Both the position numbers and the translations under genes were made by a program. Under the pieces are notes generated by a model. The model was not told the DNA's origin. It searched no databases and saw only the letters and a program-made list of their open reading frames with translations. From the NCBI RefSeq assembly GCF_001517425.1, contig NZ_FBWL01000169.1, forward strand, positions 186,001 through 250,000: a DNA stretch of 64,000 nt, in the 5' to 3' direction. Shown here in pieces: positions 1 through 7,478 of the stretch (position 1 is the stretch's first letter; each line of letters opens with the position of its first letter). This stretch comes from Clostridium sp. C105KSO13 (GTDB lineage Bacteria; Bacillota; Clostridia; Lachnospirales; Lachnospiraceae).

Positions 1-1
1 T

Positions 2-301
2 CATATTAAAGGTTATCATTATCTAAGAGATGCGATTATGATGTCTGTCGATGATATGGATGTACTTAATGCAATTACTAAGGTTCTTTATCCCACTGTG
101 GCAAAGAAGTACCAGACTACATCCAGCCGTGTTGAGCGTGCTATACGCCATGCAATCGAAGTTGCTTGGAATCGGGGAAAATTAGACACATTGGACGAAC
201 TATTTGGATATACAGTCAGCACGGGCAAAGGGAAACCTACAAATTCAGAATTTATAGCCTTGATTGCCGACACAATTCAGTTAGAGTACAAGCACAGATA
301 A
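2..301 (+). CDS. spo0A: Spo0A, master regulator of sporulation (C-terminal part, truncated by window edge)
   Basis: Reading in frame from base 2 gives an open frame that continues out of the window on the left, so the internal ATG codons near base 38 are not starts. The visible ~99 residues begin [12 protein letters not shown] and contain the conserved Spo0A effector-domain segments [16 protein letters not shown] and [14 protein letters not shown]. This is the trilobed DNA-binding domain that recognises 0A boxes; the phosphoreceiver domain lies outside. In the family, phosphorylated Spo0A switches cells into sporulation, which agrees with the several spore genes found later in the window. No clear intrinsic terminator follows the stop codon. 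Confidence 0.95.
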   Translation, partial: HIKGYHYLRDAIMMSVDDMDVLNAITKVLYPTVAKKYQTTSSRVERAIRHAIEVAWNRGKLDTLDELFGYTVSTGKGKPTNSEFIALIADTIQLEYKHR

Positions 302-304
302 TTC

Positions 305-333
305 TTTCTTTTACCTCCAAAATAGGGTATAAT
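305..333 (+). promoter_or_regulatory. Possible glgA promoter
   Basis: A perfect TATAAT lies at 328-333, 54 bases before the glgA start. The hexamer 17 bases upstream (TTTCTT, 305-310) is a poor -35, so the assignment rests mainly on the -10 element and its position between spo0A and glgA. Confidence 0.4.
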
Positions 334-386
334 ATTTTTCAGTATAAGATTTTAGAGTAAATACTGAGGGTATTGGAGGAAAAGCT

Positions 387-1835
387 ATGAAAAACATTTT
401 GTTTGCAGCTTCAGAATGTGTGCCGTTTATTAAGACAGGAGGTCTTGCGGATGTAGCGGGTTCGCTGCCGAAATACTTCAACAGAAAAAAGTATGACGCA
501 CGTGTTGTGCTTCCGAAATATTCCTGTATGAACCAGAAATGGAAAGATAAAATGGAAAATATAGACCATTTCTATATGGACATCGCCAATCAGAATCAGT
601 ATGTGGGAATTTTGAAATGTGTGCATGAGAATGTTATATTTTATTTTATCGACAATGAGTATTATTTCAGCGGTGCTGCTCCCTATGAAGGAGACCCACG
701 ATGGAATATTGAGAAGTTTGCCTTTTTTTCAAAAGCAGTGTTAAGCATTCTTCCAGTCATTGGATTTCGTCCTGATCTTATACACTGTCATGACTGGCAG
801 ACCGGGCTGATACCGGTTTATATTGATAATTTCCGTTATCTGGGAGAGTATTACCGTGGAATTAAGACAATTATGACGATACATAACCTGAAGTTCCAGG
901 GAGTATGGGATACAAAAACCGTCCGTCAGATTACAGAACTGCCGGAGTATTATTTTGTACCGGACAAAATGGAAGCATACAACGATGCTAATCTTCTAAA
1001 AGGCGGAATTGTATATGCAGACAAAGTGACGACAGTAAGCCAGACTTATGCAGAAGAAATTAAGACACATTTTTATGGAGAAGGCCTTGATGGTCTGATG
1101 GTGGCCCGTTCCAACGATTTATGCGGTATTGTGAACGGACTTGATTACGAAGAATACAGTCCTTTTTCGGACACAAGAATTACAAAGAAGTTTACATCTG
1201 ATACCTTCCGCAGAAACAAACCAGTCAACAAACTTGCATTGCAGAAAGAATTGGGACTGGAGAGAAATCCCAAGGTCATGCTCATTGGAATAGTATCAAG
1301 ATTAACAGATCAAAAGGGATTGGATTTGATAGACTATATCATGGATGAGTTGTGTCAGGATGCCGTTCAGATTGTTGTACTTGGCACGGGCGAAGCGAGA
1401 TATGAGAATATGTTCCGTCATTTTGCATGGAAGTATTCAGGAAAAGTATCCGCGAACATCTTTTATTCGGAAGACTTATCCCATCGGATTTATGCATCCT
1501 GCGATGCGTTTTTGATGCCGTCGCTGTTTGAACCATGTGGTTTAAGCCAGCTTATGAGCCTTCGCTACGGCACAATTCCGATTGTAAGGGAAACAGGAGG
1601 ATTAAAAGATACAGTAGAACCATACAACGAGTTTGACAAAACCGGGACCGGCTTCAGTTTTGCAAATTATAATGCAGAGGAACTGCTGAACACGATTCGT
1701 TATGCAGGACATATTTATTATGATAAGAAACGTGATTGGAATAAAATTGTAGAGCACGCAATGAATCAGGATTTTTCCTGGAAGAATTCAGCCAGACAGT
1801 ATCAGGATTTATACAGGGATCTGATTGGAGAATAA
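387..1835 (+). CDS. glgA: Glycogen synthase (ADP-glucose type)
   Basis: A 482-residue GT5 glycosyltransferase of normal bacterial GlgA length. It transfers glucose from ADP-glucose to the non-reducing end of an alpha-1,4-glucan. The N-terminal KTGGLADV motif (the K-x-G-G nucleotide-sugar contact, residues about 17-24) and the C-terminal PSLFEPCGLSQL segment with the E-x-x-x-L donor-binding signature are both visible. The ATG at 387 is preceded by TTGGAGGAAAAGCT, a strong ribosome binding site. No other glycogen genes (glgC, glgD, glgB, glgP) are in the window, so it appears as a single gene after spo0A and 51 bases ahead of metF. Confidence 0.93.
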   Translation: MKNILFAASECVPFIKTGGLADVAGSLPKYFNRKKYDARVVLPKYSCMNQKWKDKMENIDHFYMDIANQNQYVGILKCVHENVIFYFIDNEYYFSGAAPYEGDPRWNIEKFAFFSKAVLSILPVIGFRPDLIHCHDWQTGLIPVYIDNFRYLGEYYRGIKTIMTIHNLKFQGVWDTKTVRQITELPEYYFVPDKMEAYNDANLLKGGIVYADKVTTVSQTYAEEIKTHFYGEGLDGLMVARSNDLCGIVNGLDYEEYSPFSDTRITKKFTSDTFRRNKPVNKLALQKELGLERNPKVMLIGIVSRLTDQKGLDLIDYIMDELCQDAVQIVVLGTGEARYENMFRHFAWKYSGKVSANIFYSEDLSHRIYASCDAFLMPSLFEPCGLSQLMSLRYGTIPIVRETGGLKDTVEPYNEFDKTGTGFSFANYNAEELLNTIRYAGHIYYDKKRDWNKIVEHAMNQDFSWKNSARQYQDLYRDLIGE

Positions 1836-1886
1836 GAAAATCAGCTTTTGAAAAGAGCTTAAGATAAAGACAGGAGAGTAAATTAC

Positions 1887-2756
1887 ATGAAGATTATAGA
1901 TAAACTGAAAGAAGACCGGATACACATATCTTTTGAGGTTTTTCCGCCGAAGACAGATGCCGGATTTGATAATGTGTTACAGGCAACGGACAGAATTGCA
2001 GAATTAAAACCGGATTTCATCAGTGTTACTTATGGGGCAGGAGGCGGCACCAGTAAGAATACCGCCGAAATTGCGAGACATATCAAAGAGGATTTGGGCG
2101 TGGAAAGCCTGGCGCATCTCACCTGTGCTTCCTCCACAAAGAAAGAAGTAAGAAGCGTAATAAAGAATCTCAAGGAGTTGGGAATAGAAAATATACTGGC
2201 ACTAAGAGGAGACATTCCGGAAAATTCATCCTTTCCCTCAGATGACCGTTTCCGTCATGCCAGTGAGCTGGTGACAGAGATACATAACTACGGTGATTTT
2301 TGTATTGGCGCAGCCTGTTATCCGGAGGGACATCCGGAGAGTCAATACAGCAAAGAGGATATCAGGTTTCTGAAAAAAAAGGTGGACAGAGGCGTCGATT
2401 TTCTGACCACCCAGATGTTTTTTGAAAATGATATCCACTATAATTTTTTGTACCGTATCCGGGAGGCCGGCATTACTGTACCTGTTTTGCCCGGTATTAT
2501 GCCTATTACGAGTGCGAAGCAGATAAAGCGGAGTATTGAACTCTCGGGCACTGTGTTCCCCAGGCGCTTTCTGGCGATTGCAGATCGGTTCGGGGATTGC
2601 CCGGAGGCTATGCAGCAGGCCGGTATTGCTTATGCTGTTGATCAGATTATTGATCTGCTTGCCAATGGAATAAAGAACATTCATATATACTCGATGAATA
2701 AGCCGAATGTAGCAGAGACAATTATGTCTCAGTTATCTGAAATTGTAAAATGCTAG
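1887..2756 (+). CDS. metF: Methylenetetrahydrofolate reductase
   Basis: A 289-residue MetF/MTHFR TIM-barrel flavoprotein that reduces 5,10-methylene-THF to 5-methyl-THF, the methyl donor used by the methionine synthase encoded two genes later. Family landmarks are SFEVFPPK near the N-terminus (including the catalytic Glu), DFISVTYGAGG, ILALRGD, and FLTTQMFFEND in the flavin-binding part. The start is supported by CAGGAGAG 8-12 bases upstream. It lies 12 bases before the MetH activation gene and is probably in one operon with it and metH. Confidence 0.95.
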   Translation: MKIIDKLKEDRIHISFEVFPPKTDAGFDNVLQATDRIAELKPDFISVTYGAGGGTSKNTAEIARHIKEDLGVESLAHLTCASSTKKEVRSVIKNLKELGIENILALRGDIPENSSFPSDDRFRHASELVTEIHNYGDFCIGAACYPEGHPESQYSKEDIRFLKKKVDRGVDFLTTQMFFENDIHYNFLYRIREAGITVPVLPGIMPITSAKQIKRSIELSGTVFPRRFLAIADRFGDCPEAMQQAGIAYAVDQIIDLLANGIKNIHIYSMNKPNVAETIMSQLSEIVKC

Positions 2757-2768
2757 GAGTTGCAGCAA

Positions 2769-3419
2769 ATGGATACGATGACGAAGGAAGCCATCCGCTA
2801 TCTGGGATATGGGAAACATGCGGTAGACGATCATACCCTTGCACTGATTTCTGATTCTTTTTTGAATCTGGAAGCGGCTGCAGGCCGGAAATCCATCTAC
2901 CGCATCTTTGATTTAAAACAGACTGGGGATGACAAAGTTTTAATCGAAACAATGGAGATACACAGTAAAAATCTCGCAAAGAACCTTAAGGGATGTAATA
3001 AAATCGTTCTGTTTGGAGCAACCCTGGGAATAGGAGCGGACAGGCTGATAAGGAGGGCTTCCCTGACAGATATGGCCAGGACGGTGGTGCTGCAGGCATG
3101 TGCGGCAGCCATGCTGGAAGAATACTGCGAGGAATGTCAGAGCAATATCGACAGGGAACTAAGAACTCAGGGACTTTATCTCAGACCCCGTTTCAGCCCC
3201 GGTTATGGAGATTTTGACATACACTATCAGACGCAGCTCATGCAGATGCTGGACTGTGCAAAGCTAATTGGGCTTACAATGACAGACAGCTTTATGATGT
3301 CTCCGACAAAGTCCGTCACGGCTGTCATAGGGGCCAGTGCTGCAAAAGAAAAATGTCACAGTAAAGGCTGCGAATCCTGTGACAAAGAAGACTGTGCATA
3401 TAGAAGGGATACAATATGA
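2769..3419 (+). CDS. Free-standing cobalamin-dependent methionine synthase activation-domain protein
   Basis: A protein of about 216 residues equivalent to the C-terminal AdoMet-binding reactivation domain of long MetH enzymes. In that family the domain uses AdoMet and an electron donor to remethylate oxidised cob(II)alamin. The segment LRPRFSPGYGDF matches the R-x-x-P-G-Y AdoMet-binding motif, and SPTKSVTAVIG follows. The C-terminus has four closely spaced cysteines (CHSKGCESCDKEDC). The ATG at 2769 was chosen over an upstream TTG because AGGAG ends 10 bases before it. The stop overlaps the metH ATG by four bases (ATGA), implying translational coupling to metH, which lacks this domain. Confidence 0.88.
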   Translation: MDTMTKEAIRYLGYGKHAVDDHTLALISDSFLNLEAAAGRKSIYRIFDLKQTGDDKVLIETMEIHSKNLAKNLKGCNKIVLFGATLGIGADRLIRRASLTDMARTVVLQACAAAMLEEYCEECQSNIDRELRTQGLYLRPRFSPGYGDFDIHYQTQLMQMLDCAKLIGLTMTDSFMMSPTKSVTAVIGASAAKEKCHSKGCESCDKEDCAYRRDTI

Positions 3420-5806
3420 TTTTAGACAGATTGGGAAAAGAACTGCTTTTTTTTGACGGCGGTATGGGAACTTTACTTCAGGCAGAAGGATTGAAGCCGG
3501 GGGAACTCCCTGAGACATGGAATATAACTCATGCCGATATCATTACAGATATACATAGGCAATACATTGAAGCCGGTAGTGACATCGTGCTGACAAATAC
3601 ATTTGGGGCCAACGCACTGAAATTTCATGATGAGGCCTGTTCCCTTCAGGAAATTGTGAGTGCGGCAGTGGAACACGCCAAGAGGGCGGCTTCTCAGGCT
3701 GGGACCGGTGGACGGGAAATCTACACGGCATTAGATGTAGGGCCTACCGGAAAGCTCCTTAAACCCATGGGCGACCTGGATTTTGAAAATGCGTATAATG
3801 CCTTTGGCGAGGTAATGCGCCGGGGAGCTGAGGCAGGAGCTGATCTGATTCATATTGAGACCATGAGTGACACCTATGAACTGAAGGCTGCTGTCCTGGC
3901 AGCGAAAGAAAATACCCATCTTCCTGTGTTCGTAACGACTATTTTTGATGAGAGGGGCAAGCTTCTCACCGGGGCAGATGTTCCCGCAGTCGTGGCGCTG
4001 CTGGAAGGACTGCGGGTGGATGCACTTGGTATCAACTGTGGTCTGGGGCCGGTACAGATGCTTCCTGTTTTTGAACAGATCCTTGAGTATACGTCACTGC
4101 CAGTTATTGTCAAGCCCAATGCGGGATTGCCAAAGCAGGTAAAGGGAGAGACTTATTACGATGTTCTTCCCAGGGAGTTTGCAGGCACTATGAAGGAAAT
4201 TGTAAGTCAGGGTGCTGCCGTCATAGGCGGGTGCTGCGGTACCACACCTGAGCATATCAGGGAGATGACAAAACTCTGTCGGGGAAAGTCACTGAAACCG
4301 GCCGGGGAAAAGAATATTACAATGATCTCATCCTATGGCCAGTCTGTATGTTTCGGCCGGGATTCTAAAATCATAGGCGAACGGATCAATCCCACAGGGA
4401 AAAAGAGATTTAAGCAGGCGTTAAAGGACCATGACATAGACTATATTCTCAAGGAAGGAATCACTCAGCAGGACCTGGGGGCACATATCCTGGATGTGAA
4501 TGTGGGCCTGCCGGATATAGATGAAGCTGCAGTGATGGCAGAAGTAGTGGAGGAACTCCAGAGTGTGACCAGCCTGCCACTTCAAATCGATACGGTAGAT
4601 ACAAAGGCTATGGAAGCGGCGCTGCGGATTTATAATGGAAAACCTATGGTGAATTCTGTCAGCGGAAAACAGGAATCTATGGATGCAGTATTTCCTTTGA
4701 TAAAAAAATATGGCGGTGTAGTTATAGGACTTACTCTGGATGAGGCGGGAATTCCTAAAACAGCGGACGAAAGAGTGGCAGTAGCCCGAAAAATCATTGC
4801 GGAAGCAAAAAAATATGGAATACAAAAAAAGGATATTGTAATTGATGTGCTTGCCATGACAATCAGTTCAGAACCCGAGGGAGCCAAGGTGACACTGATG
4901 GCCCTGAAAAAGGTCAGAGAAGAATTAGGGGTGCACACGGTTCTCGGAGTATCCAATATTTCGTTTGGCTTGCCCAACCGTCCTGTCATCAATTCCAATT
5001 TCTATACCATGGCAATGTTAAATGGCTTGAGTGCGGGAATTATCAATCCTTCCTCTGAAGAAATGATGAGGTCCTATTACGCATACCATGCACTCATGAA
5101 TATGGACAGCAACTGTGAAAAATATATTACCAGATATGCAGGAGCAAGTAAAGGGGTACGGGATGCTTCTTCAGGCACCCTTGATATGTCACTTAAAGCG
5201 GCAATAGAGAAAGGTCTGAAAGAAGAAGCTCATCACATTACCTGCGACATGGTTAAGGATAAGGTTCCTCTTGATATCATCAATGAACATCTGATTCCTG
5301 CGCTGGATTATGTGGGAAAAGGATTTGAACAGGGCACAGTCTTTCTGCCCCAGCTTTTGATGAGTGCGGAGGCGGCAAAAGCGGCGTTTGCCATTTTAAA
5401 GGATTCTCTTGCCGAAAGCGGTAAGTCAAGTGAAAAGAAGGATAAAATTATATTGGCCACCGTAAAGGGGGATATCCATGATATTGGGAAAAATATCGTG
5501 AAGGTATTGTTAGAAAACTACGGTTTTGATGTTATAGATATGGGAAAAGATGTGGCGCCAAAACGAATTGCCGCGAAAGCAAAAGAAGAGAATGTACAGC
5601 TGGTGGGGTTAAGTGCACTCATGACGACTACTGTGGTTAGTATGGAGGACACGATACGTCTGCTAAGGAAGAATGTGCCTGACTGCAAAGTGATGGTGGG
5701 CGGTGCCGTTTTGAACCAGGAATATGCGGATATGATAGGAGCAGACTTTTATGGGAAAGATGCCATGCAGTCCGTATATTACGCACAGCGCGTTTTTGCA
5801 CAATAG
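3416..5806 (+). CDS. metH: Cobalamin-dependent methionine synthase (homocysteine, folate and B12 modules; no reactivation domain)
   Basis: 796 residues. The order is a homocysteine S-methyltransferase barrel (about 1-290, zinc ligands in GINCG and GGCCGTTPEH), a pterin-binding domain (about 320-560, with GERINPTGKKRFK and DVNVGLPDIDE), then the B12 cap and cobalamin-binding Rossmann domain (about 575-796, KGDIHDIGKNIV carrying the D-x-H-x-x-G lower-ligand motif). The enzyme moves a methyl group from methyl-THF via methylcobalamin to homocysteine. It is short compared with the ~1200-residue E. coli form because the activation domain is encoded separately just upstream. It sits after metF and the activation gene in a single transcription direction. 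Confidence 0.95.
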   Translation: MILDRLGKELLFFDGGMGTLLQAEGLKPGELPETWNITHADIITDIHRQYIEAGSDIVLTNTFGANALKFHDEACSLQEIVSAAVEHAKRAASQAGTGGREIYTALDVGPTGKLLKPMGDLDFENAYNAFGEVMRRGAEAGADLIHIETMSDTYELKAAVLAAKENTHLPVFVTTIFDERGKLLTGADVPAVVALLEGLRVDALGINCGLGPVQMLPVFEQILEYTSLPVIVKPNAGLPKQVKGETYYDVLPREFAGTMKEIVSQGAAVIGGCCGTTPEHIREMTKLCRGKSLKPAGEKNITMISSYGQSVCFGRDSKIIGERINPTGKKRFKQALKDHDIDYILKEGITQQDLGAHILDVNVGLPDIDEAAVMAEVVEELQSVTSLPLQIDTVDTKAMEAALRIYNGKPMVNSVSGKQESMDAVFPLIKKYGGVVIGLTLDEAGIPKTADERVAVARKIIAEAKKYGIQKKDIVIDVLAMTISSEPEGAKVTLMALKKVREELGVHTVLGVSNISFGLPNRPVINSNFYTMAMLNGLSAGIINPSSEEMMRSYYAYHALMNMDSNCEKYITRYAGASKGVRDASSGTLDMSLKAAIEKGLKEEAHHITCDMVKDKVPLDIINEHLIPALDYVGKGFEQGTVFLPQLLMSAEAAKAAFAILKDSLAESGKSSEKKDKIILATVKGDIHDIGKNIVKVLLENYGFDVIDMGKDVAPKRIAAKAKEENVQLVGLSALMTTTVVSMEDTIRLLRKNVPDCKVMVGGAVLNQEYADMIGADFYGKDAMQSVYYAQRVFAQ

Positions 5807-5850
5807 GAAACCACACTTTTTATTCAAGAGTACAAGAAGGAGAAAAGCTT

Positions 5851-7365
5851 ATGATGAGAGGATTACAGACACCGGTCAGGGCTATACGAAGACAGGTGTT
5901 CACGGAAGTTGCAAAATTAGGTTTTAAAGGCAGTGCGGAGACTCTTCTGGAAGATGCCGAAGAAATTCCTTTTGAAATTGTAAATGATGATGTAGAACAA
6001 TACAGGGAGAGTACTTACCGTGCCCGCGCCATAGTTAGAGAAAGGCTGCGTCTTGCCATGGGCTTGTCACTGCGTCCGGAAAACAGGGCGGTACATCTGA
6101 CAGCAGGAATGGCAGCCAGCAATATTTCTGAGAAGTATTATGAGCCGCCCCTTATGCAGGTGATTCCTTCGGCCTGTGAGAGCTGCGAGGAAAACAAATA
6201 TGAAGTCAGCAATATGTGTAAAGGCTGCCTTGCCCATCCCTGTCAGGAGGTTTGTCCCAGGGATGCCATCTCCTTTGTGGGTAATAGAAAGTCCTATATT
6301 GATCAGGAAAAATGTATCAAGTGCGGAAGATGCAAGTCCGCCTGTCCCTATGATGCGATAGCAAAGAAGGAAAGACCTTGTCAGAAAGCCTGTGGAGTGC
6401 ATGCCATTGTTTCAGACAAATATGGAAGAGCACGCATCGATGATGGGAAATGTGTATCCTGCGGCATGTGCATGGTAAGCTGTCCCTTCGGTGCTATTTC
6501 AGATAAATCACAGCTATTTCAGCTGACCCGTGCGCTCCGTGAGGAAGGAGAAATTATAGCCGAGATTGCACCGGCCTTTATCGGACAGTTCGGTGACAAT
6601 ATTACACAAAAGAATATTAAGGCTGCACTTCACGAGCTGGGATTTACAGAAGTATATGAAGTGGCTCTGGGAGCAGATATAGGAGCCATGGCGGAAGCAC
6701 AGCATTATGTTGACAAAGTGCTTACAGGAGAACTTCCCTTTCTGCTTACATCCTGCTGTCCCTCCTGGGCAATGCTGGCTAAAAAATATTTCCCGGATCT
6801 GATAGATCAGATTTCCCAGGAACTGACGCCTATGGTAGCTACCGCAAGAAGTATCAAACAGGAACACCCGGATGCCAAGGTAGTCTTCATCGGTCCCTGT
6901 GCTTCTAAAAAATTAGAAGCTTCCAGGCGATCTGTGCGCAGTGATGTTGATTTTGTTGTTACCTTTGAAGAATTGCAGGCTATGTTTGATGCTAAGGAGA
7001 TTGATCGCACAGAATATAAATCTGAATCCAATTTCCATGATGCCACAGGCGCAGGCAGGGGCTATGCCTGTGCAGGCGGTGTTGCTGCGGCCATCGAGAA
7101 ATGCATCAATGAGTATTACCCGGGGGTGGATGTAAGCATTGAACATGCAGAAGGTCTGGCCGAATGTAAAAAGATTCTTACGTTGGCCAAAGCAGGGAAA
7201 ATGAACGGATGCCTGATCGAAGGGATGGGATGCCCAGGAGGCTGTATTGCAGGTGCAGGTACAAACATTCCAATCACAAAAGCAAAGAAGGCTCTTAGTA
7301 ACTTCGTAAAAGCATCCACCAACGCTGTCCCTCCGAAGGAGCTGGCCGAGATTGAATTAAAATAA
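5851..7365 (+). CDS. Monomeric [FeFe] hydrogenase with N-terminal ferredoxin domains
   Basis: 504 residues. After about 105 residues without a recognised motif come cysteine-rich 4Fe-4S segments (CLAHPCQEVCP, CIKCGRCKSACP, CVSCGMCMVSCP; residues about 109-215), then an H-cluster domain with L1 TSCCPSW (about 299-305), L2 IGPCASKK (about 347-354) and L3 EGMGCPGGCIAGAG (about 456-469). All four H-cluster cysteines are present. In this family the protein makes or consumes H2 with ferredoxin. The third motif reads AGAGT where many hydrogenases have GGGQ, and the layout resembles the less-studied monomeric group rather than bifurcating HydABC. Maturases HydEFG are not in the window. It follows metH by 44 bases, with AAGGAG before the start. 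Confidence 0.88.
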   Translation: MMRGLQTPVRAIRRQVFTEVAKLGFKGSAETLLEDAEEIPFEIVNDDVEQYRESTYRARAIVRERLRLAMGLSLRPENRAVHLTAGMAASNISEKYYEPPLMQVIPSACESCEENKYEVSNMCKGCLAHPCQEVCPRDAISFVGNRKSYIDQEKCIKCGRCKSACPYDAIAKKERPCQKACGVHAIVSDKYGRARIDDGKCVSCGMCMVSCPFGAISDKSQLFQLTRALREEGEIIAEIAPAFIGQFGDNITQKNIKAALHELGFTEVYEVALGADIGAMAEAQHYVDKVLTGELPFLLTSCCPSWAMLAKKYFPDLIDQISQELTPMVATARSIKQEHPDAKVVFIGPCASKKLEASRRSVRSDVDFVVTFEELQAMFDAKEIDRTEYKSESNFHDATGAGRGYACAGGVAAAIEKCINEYYPGVDVSIEHAEGLAECKKILTLAKAGKMNGCLIEGMGCPGGCIAGAGTNIPITKAKKALSNFVKASTNAVPPKELAEIELK

Positions 7366-7377
7366 AAGTAACAAAAT

Positions 7378-7406
7378 TTGAAAAATCCGGGCAGCTATGG
7401 TATGAT
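7378..7406 (+). promoter_or_regulatory. alaS promoter
   Basis: TTGAAA (7378-7383), 17-base spacer, TATGAT (7401-7406): a near-consensus housekeeping promoter just after the hydrogenase stop. The leader to alaS is only about 65 bases, too short to hold a T-box. Confidence 0.8.
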
Positions 7407-7478
7407 GTCTTAGCGAAATTTTGAACATGAATAAGGCAGAGTTATCTGCCCCAGATAAAGAAACCGGAGGATGAGATG

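Noticed and set aside
7366-7478. Possible T-box upstream of alaS
   Set aside because: The leader after the -10 element is only about 65 bases and lacks the T-box TGG sequence and antiterminator; it is too short for this class.
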